From Stomoxys calcitrans (Eukaryota > Arthropoda > Insecta > Diptera > Muscidae), in assembly GCF_963082655.1 (NCBI RefSeq), contig NC_081554.1, positions 64,756,602-64,820,601 of the forward strand: a DNA stretch of 64,000 bases, in the 5' to 3' direction. Made by a program: the position numbers and the translations under genes. The notes beneath the pieces were generated by a model. That model did not search any database. It saw only the letters and a list, made by a program, of their open reading frames with translations, and was not told the DNA's origin. Each line of letters begins with the position of its first letter. Position 1 is the stretch's first letter. Shown here piece after piece: positions 33,701 through 44,458 of this stretch.

Positions 33701-35930
33701 CAAAATCGCATAATTGACATCCAAAAAATGGAAAAAATTCTATGAGAATTTGAAGATATTCAAGGTCACTTTCAAGGTCGAAAACGCTGTAACTCCTTCA
33801 TTTTTTAATTTTTCGAAAATCCAAAAGCATTCTGCGATTCGAAATTCGAAGAGAAATCGCAAAGCAAGCAGCATTTCTTAAAATTTTCACTTTTTATTTT
33901 TTTGCATTTTTTTAGGAAAGGGGGTAACCTAATGAAAATTTTCAATTTTTGATGCCTAAAAAATTTTTGAGTTCAGCATACAAAAGTGAAGTTTATGGCG
34001 AAATAATGGGGTGCATCGAAATAACTGAGTGTTTTCTTCAAAAAACAAGCTCAAAATCGCATAATTGACATTAAAAAAATGGAAAAAATTCTATGAGAAT
34101 TTGAAGATATTCAAGGTCACTTTCAAGATCGATAACGCTGTAACTCCTTCATTTTTTAATTTTTCGAAAATCCAAAAGCATTCTGCGATTCGAAATTCGA
34201 AGAGGAATCGCAAAGCAAGCAGCATTTCTTAAAATTTGCACTTTTTATTTTTTTGCATTTTTTAGGAAAGGGGTTAACCTTATGAAAATGTTAAATTTTT
34301 GATTCCTAAAAAATTTTTGAGTTGAGCATACAGAAGTGAAGTTTATGGCGAAATAAGGGGGTGGATCGCAATAAGTGAGTGTTTTCTTCAAAAAACAAGC
34401 TCAAAATCGCATAAGTGACATCCAAAAAATGGAAAAAATTCTATGAGAATTTGAAGATATTCAAGGTCACTTTCAAGATCGAAAACGCTGTAACTCCTTC
34501 ATTTTTTAATTTTTCGAAAATCCAAAAGCATTCTGCGATTCGAATTCGAAGAGGAATCGCAAAGCAAGCAGCATTTCTTAAAATTTTCATTTTTTATTTT
34601 TTTGCATTTTTTTAGGAAAGGGGGTAACCTTATGAAAATTTTCAATTTTTGATGCCTAAAAAATTTTTGAGTTGAGCTTACAGAAGTGAAGTTTATGGTG
34701 AAATAATGGGGTGTATCGAAATAACTGAGCGTTTTCTTCAAAAAACAAGCTCAAAATCGCATAATTGACATCCAAAATATGTAAAAAATTCTATGAGAAT
34801 TTGAAGATATTCAAGGTCGAAAACGCTGTAACTCCTTCATTTTTTAATTTTTCGAAAATCCAAAAGCATTCTGCGATTCGAAATTCGAAGAGGAATCGCA
34901 AAGCAAGCAGCATTTCTTAAAATTTTCACTTTTTATTTTTTTCATTTTTTTACCTTATGAAAATTTTCAATATTTGATGCCTAAAAAATTTTTGAGTTGA
35001 GCTTACAGAAGTGAAGTTTATGGCGAAATAATGGGGTGTATCGAAATAACTGAGTGTTTTCTTCAAAAAACAAGCTCAAAATCGCATAATTGACATCCAA
35101 AAAATGGAACAAATTCTATGAGAATTTGAAGATATTCAAGGTCACTTTCAAGGTCGAAAACGCTGTAACTCCTTCATTTTTTAATTTTTCGAAAATCCAA
35201 AAGCATTCGGCGATTCGAAATTCGAAGAGGAATCGCAAAGCAAGCAGCATTTCTTAAAATTTTCACTTTTTATTTTTTTCATTTTTTTACCTTATGAAAA
35301 TTTTCAATATTTGATGCCTAAAAAATTTTTGAGTTGAGCTTACAGAAGTGAAGTTTATGGCGAAATAATGGGGTGTATCGAAATAACTGAGTGTTTTCTT
35401 CAAAAAACAAGCTCAAAATCGCATAATTGACATCCAAAAAATGGAACAAATTCTATGAGAATTTGAAGATATTCAAGGTCACTTTCAAGGTCGAAAACGC
35501 TGTAACTCCTTCATTTTTTAATTTTTCGAAAATCCAAAAGCATTCTGCGATTCGAAATTCGAAGAGGAATCGCAAAGCAAGCAGCATTTCTTAAAATTTT
35601 CACTTTTTATTTTATTGCATTTTTTTAGGAAAGGGGGTAACCTTATGAAAATTTTCAATTTTTGATGCCTAAAAAATTTATGAGTTGAGCTTACAGAAGT
35701 GAAGTTAAAATGTTCACTTTTTATTTTTTTGCTTTTTTTTAGGAAACCTTATGAAAATTTTCAATTTTTGATGCCTAAAAATTTTTTGAGTTGAGCATAC
35801 AGAAGTGAAGTTTATGGCGAAATAATGGGGTGTATCGAAATAACTGAGTGTTTTCTTCAAAAAACAAGCTCAAAATCGCATAATTGACATCCAAAAAATG
35901 GAAAAAATTCTATGAGAATTAAAAAATGCG

Positions 35931-36118
35931 CCAACTCCTATACCGAGAACCGAATTAGGACTCACAATTCCTTTTTCCAATAGCGCTGTTATTTTTGGAA
36001 ATATTCGAAAAAAATCTAATTTTTTGGGGATAAATATTAAGGTCACTTGGAAGGTCGTAGTCGATTTCAATGGATGATTGCCTTGCACAAACAAAATCGT
36101 TCTGCTTTAGCATTGTTT
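35931..36118. repeat. Diverged right edge of satellite
   Basis: Weak similarity to the unit ('gcgccaactcctataccgag', 'attaaggtcacttggaaggt') resembles the left edge (11660-11800), with 'aactcct' and 'aaggtca' landmarks retained. Old edge units like these are expected to escape homogenisation. Confidence 0.6.
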
Positions 36119-36849
36119 AACAACCAGAATATAGCCGACTTACCCAGACTCAGGTTTTTACTGTTAAGTTATTACTAGCCTGAAAGTATGTGGAAATTAA
36201 TCATTTTTGTGTATACCGTTTATGAATGATAATCAATAATTAGTTAAGCATACTTTGAGGCGTATTTGTATAATGATGTTGCCAGTACTAACCAAAGCAT
36301 ATGAATATTTTTTGCAGTAACGACATCAAAAGGTCTTTGGATCCGAGTGTACTTTCTGGTTGTTTTACCACACAGTGGAACTTAAGGACAAGTATTATTT
36401 GTTGTTGCATCGTGATTTGCTGTTTACAAGTAACTAAACAAATGTATTGCTACAATATTTAAACATCATTTGGGAGTAATTTTCCACAAATTCCCTGTCG
36501 AAAATTCCATAAAAAATCATCCGAAAAAGTTGTGGCACAAGTTTCTTTTATCTTGGGTGGTTTGAAAGATGGCATCAGTATCAAAAGCGAACTGTAAAAA
36601 TCAGATGTGGTTAAACTAAAGATTCAATTTGAGTAGTGCAGGCCTTGAGCCAGTATCATTCCTGGCCTGGGGCTGGTTGCAATCCACAAATGTAAGGCTA
36701 CAACAACAACGTCCTCAGAACAGTAATAGCCGTAGTTGAGATGTTTTGCTGGCAGTCTTTGAAATGCATGTTGAAGCTCGGTGAATGGAAATTCTCCGTG
36801 ACAACTGTGCAAGCTGCAACCCATATAACTTTATAATAACTATTCATTG
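36119..36849. other. Intergenic DNA, no gene seen
   Basis: Mixed AT-rich sequence with only short scattered frames. The right end (about 36780-36849) may be diverged interior of the neighbouring GGTATT element. Confidence 0.4.
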
Positions 36850-37180
36850 CTATAACTGTTAACATAAATAATAGAAATAAAATTAGATTTAAATGATTTT
36901 CAAAGGTTTTTTTTTTATTTTGGTTCACTAGAGGGTGGAATATTTAATAGCGGTTTAGTACTAAAACCAGTAATGGTATGGTAATCAAACCACTACCACA
37001 TTGGTATTAAAAAAATACCAATTCGGTAATAAGGCTAGTACCAAACGGTACTAATCATTTTATATTTCATTTACACCATGCGGTGTTGCTTTTGTATACA
37101 AACGGTGTTGATTTACTATCAATCCCGCATGGTACTGAAATGAGCACGTTTGGCATTAACTTATCTCTGGGCGTAGTTGT
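36850..37180 (-). mobile_element. GGTATT element, inverted copy
   Basis: Reverse-complement match to about 3470-3740. Shared blocks include 'accaattcggtaataaggct', 'agtaccaaacggtactaatc' and 'gcacgtttggcattaac', ending in 'ctctgggcgta' (compare 'acacccagag' at the other copy's start). Internal parts are diverged. Non-coding. Confidence 0.6.
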
Positions 37181-37269
37181 CCTTAATACCCCAAGCTGTT
37201 ACCTACTTAATAAACAGGCTGTGAAAACTGAGGAAGTCAAAATCTTTACGCCCGTTTCCTTCAAAAGTT

Positions 37270-37686
37270 AAAGTTAAGTTAAAGGAAAGTTGCGGCTTCC
37301 AGGTGCTCAAAATGTCGAATTGGGAGATCGGTTTATATGGAAGCTATATCAGGTTATAGACCGATTTGGACCGTACTTAGCACAGTTGTTGGAAGTCATA
37401 ATAGAACACTAGCGGCAAAATTTTAGCCAAATTGGAAATAAATTTCGGCTTCCAGGACGTCAAAAAGTCAAATCGGGAGATCGGTTTATATGGGAGCTAT
37501 ATCTAAATCTGTAGAGATACAGCCCAACGACCTACATCAATATTAAGTATCTAGGCAAAATGTCAAGCGGCTAGCTTTAGTCGTTCTACCGCTATCGTGA
37601 TTTCGACACACTGACGGACGGACATAGCTAGATCGACTCTGAATGTCGAGATGATCATGAATATATATATATATACTTTATGGGTA
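37270..37686 (+). repeat. Dispersed repeat family A copy
   Basis: Two subunits with 'gatcggtttatatggaagct' and 'cacagttgttggaagtcata', then the tail module 'tgacggacggacatagctag' and 'gatgatcatgaatatatata'. It is interrupted at 'ctttatgggt', where an RTE-like LINE is joined. Confidence 0.8.
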
Positions 37687-39740
37687 CTTACTTTCCTTTA
37701 ATTGGCTATGACAGAATATTTGTTCCACTAGCCGAACGTAGAATAGCTTTCCAAGCGCCTCGATCTTCTGCGCTCATTCTAAAATCTCTAACACCAAGTT
37801 TCGAGGTGTCTCCCACAACTTGATCTTTCCATCGGGCTTTTGGTCTTCCCGGTTTGCGTGTACCACCGTGTTTGCCTTCAAAAGACTTCTTTGCTTCTTC
37901 ATCCATTCTGACAACATGGCCAAGCCAACGCAGCCGTTGCAATCGTCATCATATAGCTCATACAGCTCGTGGTTCATACGTTGCCTATATTCTCCGTTAA
38001 CGCAAACTGGTCCATGTATTTTATGAAGAATCTTTCTCTCAAATACTCCAAGCACTGCCTCATCTGCTTTCACAAGCACCCATGTTTCAGAACCATATAA
38101 CAGCACGGGTAGTATCAGTGTCTTGTATAAATGGTTCCGAGAGATTTTTTCCTATTCTTACTGAGGAACGCATATCAGCAAGTGTCATCCTACAGAGTCT
38201 TATTAATTATGCAGGGATACCAAACTCAGACATGGCTTGAAATACCTTTGAACGTAAAGGAGTATCGAAGGCGGCTTTGTAGTCAACAAAGAGATGGTAG
38301 GTGTTGATTTTGTCCTTCTCGGGTCTTTTCCAGGATTTGGCGCAGTGTGAATATCTGGTCTAGGGTGGATTTACCAGGTCTAAAGCCGCATTGATAGGGC
38401 CCAATTATCTCATTGACTTTAGGTTTTAATCATTCACACAGTACGCTCTAGAGTATCTTGTATGCGATGGGGAGAAGACTTATTCCTCTGTAGTTGGCTC
38501 ATTCCTTCTTGTCTCCTTTCTTGTGTACGGGACATAGTATGCTGAGGTTCCAATCATGGGGTATGCATTCTTCTAGCCAGATTGCGCAGATAAGCTGATG
38601 TATACGCCTTATCAGCGTGCCGCCTCCTGTCCTAAATAGTTCAGCGGATAACCCGTCGGCTCCTGCTGCCTTGTTGTTTTTTAGTCTGGTCACAGCTACT
38701 TGGACTTCATCCTGTCTAGGAGGTAAACATTCTATACCATCATCATAGATTAGTTCTGCGGTATCCTCTTCGCCGCCAACATCGGACAGTTGGGTAAAAT
38801 GTTCTTTCCATATCCTCAGCATGTTATCGGTGTCAGTTACCAGATTTCCTTCTTTGTCCCTGCAGGAGGATGTGCCTGCACCAAAGCCATCGGTTGGATG
38901 TTTAATTCTTTGATAGAATTTCCGGACTTCATTCTAACTCCTGTACATCTCAATTCGCTCACACTCACGTCTTTCCATTTCCTGAATAGACGTTTCTCCT
39001 CTCTCCTTTTCTCCCGTTACCTCTCCTTCACCTGGCGCGTTAGTACTGATTGCAGGGTTGCTCTATATGCCGCATTCTTGGCTTCAGTAGCATCTTGACA
39101 CTCTTGGTCGTACCATGGGTTTCTTGGAGGAGGCTTCCGGTACCCAAGTACGGATTTTGCGGCATTTTCCATGGAGTGGACAATAGTTTGCCACTGCGCC
39201 ATTATATCATTGGAACAAGGAGTGCTTTCATCAAGCAGTTGGGGTCAGTCTAGTGGTGTATGTCGCTGCCATTTGTTGTGTTTGCAGCTTTTCAATGTCC
39301 AGCTTCCGTGCTGTGTCAGATCGTACTTTCCTCGCCATGTTAAAACGGGTGCGAACCTTTGCTGCAACAAGGTAATGATCGGAATCTATATTCGCTCCAC
39401 GGATCGCTCGTACATCAAACACGCTGGATCAATGCCTTCCATCTATCACAATGTGATCAATTTGGTTTCTAATTTTTGTTGTTGTAGTAGCAGTGTGTGT
39501 TACACAGAGGCGGCAGCCCTTGCCGATGAAGGAATTCATCGGGTGAATTCGGTACATACAACCGGCTGCCATGGGATTGTGGTTTCTCGTGATTTGATCG
39601 GGTGACAGCCATGTGGCTTTGAGAGTATTTTTATGTTGAAATCGACAAAAACCATGGTAGTTAGTAGCACAACTACCATGGTTTTTGCCGCGACGAAATC
39701 TATCATCCTCAACCCATTATTGGACGTTATCTCGTTATGA
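37687..39740 (-). pseudogene. RTE-like LINE, 5'-truncated and frameshifted
   Basis: Minus-strand non-LTR retrotransposon of about 2.05 kb. From its 5' side: endonuclease pieces 'NNGLRMIDFVAAKTMVV' (39740-39690) and 'RGANIDSDHYLVAAK' (39400 region); a linker with 'YRKPPPRNPWYDQEC' (39140); RT start 'RLKNNKAAGADGLSAELF' (38690) and 'GDKK' (38505); a frameshifted palm; 'LLYGSETWVLVKADEAVL' and 'FERKILHKIHGP' (38100-38010); and the C-terminal 'LRWLGHVVRM...GRPKARW' block (37935-37850). This set is typical of the RTE/BovB-like group in insects. Stops and frameshifts separate the pieces. It is inserted in a family A repeat at its 3' end. Confidence 0.8.
39646..39687. repeat. Perfect 17-bp inverted repeat in LINE endonuclease
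   Basis: Arms 39646-39662 and 39671-39687 are perfect reverse complements (caaaaaccatggtagtt) around an 8-base spacer. It lies in the EN coding region and inserts residues into it. Confidence 0.9.
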
Positions 39741-39842
39741 AAAAATTTTCTGACAAAATTTTCTGATGGTCTCACCAGGATTTGAACCCAAGCGTTTAGC
39801 TTCATAGGCGGATATGCTAACCTCTGCGCTACAGTGGCCTCC
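39741..39842 (-). mobile_element. SINE-1, tRNA-like head
   Basis: Reverse complement of the SINE-1 5' end: box A 'tagcgcagaggttagcatat' and box B 'gggttcaaatcc', preceded by 'ggccactg'. Only the head and a little of the body remain. Confidence 0.7.
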
Positions 39843-41403
39843 AGTGTAGGTTTAGGGTATTATAAATTCGGCACCGCCCATCTTTTGCCTTCCATTATTG
39901 TTTTTTTTTTCATTTAAAAAAATTTTTTTTTGAAAATTTTTATTTGTTACATTATTTATATGAAATTGATTTCAAGGGTGTATGTTTTCAATTTAATTTA
40001 GTTTTATTTCATAAACTTGTTGTTGTTGTTTTAAATAAATCTGGTAAATGGTATTATTAACATTAATAACTTAAAACCGTGGCTACTTACTACAATGCGA
40101 ACTTTGACATTCATATATAATTATTTATTTTTTTTTTATTTCTTATAATAATAGTGTTGTATAATCTGTTAATAATGTGAATACGTATGTTATGTTATAA
40201 TGTGTATGTGAACATGTGATAAACAAAAAAATCTTAAAAATAAAATATATATACTAAAGTTAATCAACTAAACCCAAAAACTTTAAACTTTTGTTAAGGC
40301 TTAGTTGAAAAAAAATAAAACTAAAAATAATCGTTATTAAAGTGTTATTACCATTTTAGCATTGTTTTGTTTTTTTAGTGTTTGTTTTTTACATAACTTA
40401 ATTAAAAAATATATACAAACAAGAAAAAAAAACAAAGGAAAATAATTTTCCTACTTTTATAAAATTATAAATGATTCCAAATTAAATTAAATACATAAGC
40501 TTGTTTTTTCAGTTATTTAAATTTATGCAGAAAAAAAACAATAAATAATAAAGTAAACTTAAAGATGTTGTATATTTACAAATTACAACTTAAACTTATG
40601 TATGAAAATACATATAATCTAAAATATTTGCTTTTAAATTATACATGTTTTTTTTTCTACTATTTTTAAGAATTTTACCTTTTCAAAAATAAGGCAGTTT
40701 GGGTGTCATTCATATATAATTTTTCTAAAAATTAATACATTTTGTTTTTGTTTTTTCCTTCATTTTATTATATTGTAAACTAAGGCTTGCATTTGTTTTG
40801 TGTATTTAGTTTGTTTTTGTTAAAGGAGTTTTTTGTATAAGTTTTATTTGTTTTTTTTTCTTGTTTTGTACAAACAAGGTTTCGATATTTTAAATAACTG
40901 GCACTTTTTGAAGTTTTCTAAAACTTTACTAAACATTTTTTTTCATACAATAATATGAAAAACTTCTTCATTTATGAATGAAAGTTTTTTTTTTATAAAG
41001 AATCTTCTTAAAGATCATATCATTGTATAAACTCTCTAGAAACGAAAAATTTAATTTTTGTTAAAGCCATAAATAATGTAGCATATAGTTGTAATATTAA
41101 ATGTATATTTTTTATTTCATATATATAAAATGACAATTTTTATATTTAAATGTTATTCTTATATATAAAAATATGTATCTCAAAAAAAAGATTTTTTTTT
41201 TTAATTTTTGTTATACCAAAAAAGCTAATTCATTTTCTGGTAATAAACGTCATATTGTTATTAGATAATTCTTAAAGGTACAACAAAAAAAAATAATAAT
41301 AATTTGTACAAAAAAAGCAAGAAAAAATAATAACAAATAAATGTTCTCTAAAATGCAAAAGTTTTTAAAATTCAAGGTGAAAAAAATTGAATTGAAAATT
41401 GGA
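39843..41403. other. Very AT-rich intergenic DNA, no gene seen
   Basis: Long A and T runs with no coding signal. 39848-39900 resembles the repeat terminus at 9341-9400. The rest could include distal tkv 3' UTR, but nothing in the sequence proves that. Confidence 0.5.
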
Positions 41404-42403
41404 AAAACAAAAACCAAATTGTTAGTTGTTGTTGTTGTAGCCACATTTTCATGTGGGGGTGGCAATCCTCCTCAAGCTCCTGTAGGTGAGCAAACTCGTT
41501 CCGGTCCAAAGAACCGATCGCCGTGGGAACATGGTGGCCATTGGTTATTTAAAGGCGCCCATAACCCGCCATATCATATCGAGCATCATAGGCACACAGT
41601 ATTTGTGTAAGAGAGAGCCGGTGCCACCCGGCCTCTCACTGAGACCCTCCACTCAATACCGCTGATAGTCTGCGACAGCCATTGCAACTACTCTGTATGA
41701 AGCATTACACTATTCGCAACCTGTGGACGTGCAAAAACCAAATTCGGAAACGGGTCCCATAGTTGTTGTGGTTGTAGCCACATTTTGATGTGGAGGTGGC
41801 GATCCTCGTCAAGCTCCTATAGGTGAGCAAGCTCGTTCTGGTCCAAAGGACCAATCGCCGTAGGAACATGGTGGTCATTGGTTATTTAAAGGGGCCAAAA
41901 ACCCGCCTTGTCATATGGAGCATCATAGGCACTCAGTATTTGTGCAAGAGAGAGCCGGTGCCACCCGGCCTCTCACTGAGACTCTTAACTCGATGCCGCT
42001 GATTGTCCACGACTGCCGTTGCAACTACGCCGTATGGAGCATTCCACTATTCGCAACCTGTGGACGTGCAAAAACCAAATTAAGAAACGCGTCCCATAGT
42101 TGTTGTAGTTGTAGCCACATTTTCATGTGGAGGTGGCGATCCTCGTCAAGCTCCTGTAGGTGAGCAAACTCGTTCCGGTCCAAAGAACCGATCGCCGTGG
42201 GAACATGGTGGCCATTGGTTATTTAAAGGCGCCCATAACCCGCCTTGTCATATGGAGCATCATAGGCACTCAGTATTTGTGCAAGAGAGAGCCGGTGCCA
42301 CCCGGCCTCTCACTGGAACTCCCCACTCAATACCGCTGATTGTCTGCGATAGCTGTTGCAACTACTCCGTATGGAGCATTCCACTATTCGCAACCTGTGG
42401 ACG
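41404..42403 (+). repeat. Tandem repeat, 337-bp unit, three copies (family D)
   Basis: 'gtagccacatttt' recurs at 41438, 41774 and 42111 (spacing 336 and 337). Each unit carries 'gaacatggtggccattggtt', 'gagccggtgccacccggcct' and ends 'cgcaacctgtggacg'. The segment gagagccgg...ccggcctctc forms a GC-rich hairpin in every unit. Base composition (near 50% GC) contrasts with the surrounding AT-rich DNA. No protein is recognisable. Confidence 0.9.
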
Positions 42404-42683
42404 CGCCCGGTAGTTCGCAGCTAAGTTTATCGTGACAACAATGAATCCCACACAGATTGCAACTCAATGTTCCATGTGTGGTGTTCACACCTATGCTGAG
42501 CTGGGACATCCCATAATGGTTGGTATGTGTTGCGATCTCTGACTTTCCTTTTCCATTTTGCAAAGAAAATATCCGTTCATTAAGATCGTCTCGAAAGAGA
42601 AACAAACAAAAAAAAATTAGCCCTAAAATAAATATTCAGCGTTGAATCATTGCTAGCGTTCAGTAAAGTTGTATGATAATAGA
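42404..42683. other. Intergenic DNA, no gene seen
   Basis: Continues from the last 337-bp unit with moderate GC to about 42600, then AT-rich. It may be the tail of the same dispersed element. Confidence 0.4.
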
Positions 42684-43345
42684 AAACAAGTAAAAGCGTG
42701 TTAAGTTCGGCCGGGGCGAATCTTATATACCCTCCATCATGGATCGCATTTATCGAGATCTTTTCCCGGTATCTCTTTTTAGACAAACAAAGGATAAAAG
42801 AAAATAATTGCGGTGCTATCGGAGTTATATAAAGTTATGGTCCGATTCAGACCATAATTGAACTGAATGTTGAAGACCATAGTCGAAATCATTAGGTAAA
42901 ATTTCAATTTACAATTCGAATAAGAATTGGAAGTAAAATACGGAGATCGGTTTGTATGGGAGCTGTACCAGGCTATAGACCGATTCAGACCATATTTTAA
43001 ACGTATGTTGAAGGTCATGGAAGAAGCCATTTTACAAAATTTTGCCAAATCGGATGAGAACTGCGCCCTCTAGCGGCAGAAAATATATCAGGTTAACCAT
43101 ACTTAGCACAGTTGTTGGAAGTGATACTAAAACACCTCATGCAAAATTTCTGCCAAATCCCATGAGAACTGCGCCCTCTAGCGGCTTAAGGGCTTAAGAT
43201 CCAAGTTCAGTTTATATGGCAGCTTAGCACAGTTGTTGGAAGTGATACCAAAACACCACATGCAAAAATATAGTCAAATCGTATGGGAATTGCTGCGTCT
43301 AGAGGCTCAAGAAGTCAAGACCCCAGTTCGGTTTATATTTTGAGA
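42684..43345 (+). repeat. Dispersed repeat family A copy
   Basis: Head 'aacaagtaaaagcgtgttaa' followed by 'ataccctccatcatggatcg', then about four subunits with 'gcgccctctagcggc' ends. It lacks the tail module. Confidence 0.85.
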
Positions 43346-43960
43346 ATTGAGAATTTTTAAATAGGACGGTATTACTTGATGTGTTTTACTTTAGTACAAA
43401 TAATCAGTATGAATAGGTTACTATAAAATGTTATCGCATAATATCGATACGCTGAAATTATCTGAGGAACATCTGACTTGCGCTCGATAGAACTAAAATA
43501 AAACACAGCAAACATAAACATGTTTATTAATGTGAATATATTAACAGTGTACTCATCACAATAATCAAGTACAGTTATTTATATCGTCTATATGCAATAT
43601 CGATAGGAATTTATTTCATCTATAAGTGAAAAAAAAAAATGATCACCGTTATGATTTTTAACCCTGTAAGCCTATTTTTTTTTTAGTATTATCCAGAGCA
43701 AGTCAGATCTACTGAGATTTCCAATGAAAATTTACATCGAATGATTATCGATATCATGCGATAGCAGCCGATAACACGTACTGCCAAAACTACTAACATG
43801 ATAACACTATATCAGCTGATTTTATAGAGGGGAAAAAATTGTTATCGATGATTTGGCGAATGTACATAATTTGGAGATACATCGAGTACGAAAATGTTTG
43901 TGGTTTCGATAGTTACAATGTTAAAATTGCAGTATACATATTTATCGATTATTTGCATAA
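43346..43960. repeat. TATCGATA-bearing dispersed repeat, copy 1
   Basis: Shares 'tgttttactttagtac', 'aacatctgac' and 'aaaataaaacacagc' with 47640-48190. It contains three perfect TATCGATA octamers (43442, 43598, 43746) plus near matches. Non-coding, and lies just downstream of tkv. Confidence 0.65.
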
Positions 43961-44458
43961 TCCCTTATTAAATACAACCATTTTATCGAGAACATATATA
44001 ACAATCGGATATTGCAAAAAAATTGTCCCTATAAGGGTCAAAACTTTATGATTCCTTGCCTTTTCAAAAATTTTGCATTTTATAAAACATTAAAAGTTCT
44101 AACGAAAAATTAAAAAAAAATATAACGGAATTTTAAAAGAGTCATATAATACAAAAAAAAACCTAACAAATAATGTTTTAAATTGTTTACATAAAGATAA
44201 AACAAATACATTTACAATGTCAAGAAAATAAAGAAAAAAATATGCAAAACAAAAAAATACAAACTCTTTTTAAGGCAAATCTGTCTTAACAAATCTATGC
44301 TTAAACACTACCTTATGAAAAACTAAATAAAATTAATTTAGTTTTTTTTTTCTACTAAATTAAATTTCTTAGCTTGCTTGCATGCATTGTCAACTTCCTC
44401 ATCAGCATTATGAACTATCAACTTACAGACTATAAACTATTAAAGAACTATTGCCTAT
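43961..44458 (-). other. Probable tkv 3' UTR, AT-rich
   Basis: Directly follows the tkv stop on the minus strand. It is AT-rich and not visibly repetitive. I could not place a clear poly(A) signal within it, so the transcript end is undetermined. Confidence 0.4.

Larger units (their letters stand above)
11641..35930. repeat. Satellite array, 351-bp unit, about 24.3 kb
   Basis: A single head-to-tail array of roughly 70 unit equivalents. The unit runs: 'gagttgagcatacagaag', 'ttatggcgaaataatggggt', 'aagctcaaaatcgcataatt', 'attcaaggtcactttcaagg', 'cgctgtaactccttcat', 'gaggaatcgcaaagcaagca', a T-rich tract, 'gaaagggggtaaccttatg'. Neighbouring landmarks are 351 bp apart in many places (for example 15735 to 16086, 23762 to 24113, 30704 to 31055, read on the minus strand). 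Units are mostly very similar, and only the two edges are strongly diverged (11641-11800 and 35915-36070). Every unit has a 78-codon minus-strand frame, but it changes mostly at amino-acid-altering positions and has no recognisable domain, so I treat it as chance. Unit variants include a 160-bp short form, a short right-hand form and small internal duplications, listed separately. It lies between two convergent genes. Confidence 0.97.

Noticed and set aside
12300..35600. A 78-codon minus-strand ORF repeated in dozens of satellite units, as a possible tandem gene family.
   Set aside because: The frame is preserved because the units are near-identical. Differences between units change amino acids as often as expected (for example Phe/Cys, Cys/Ser, Asn/His, Lys/Asn swaps), several units lose the frame, and no domain or promoter is recognisable.
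11641..35930. CRISPR-like or phage-like repeat array.
   Set aside because: The unit is 351 bp, contiguous, with no unique spacers, and the surrounding genes are animal genes with introns.
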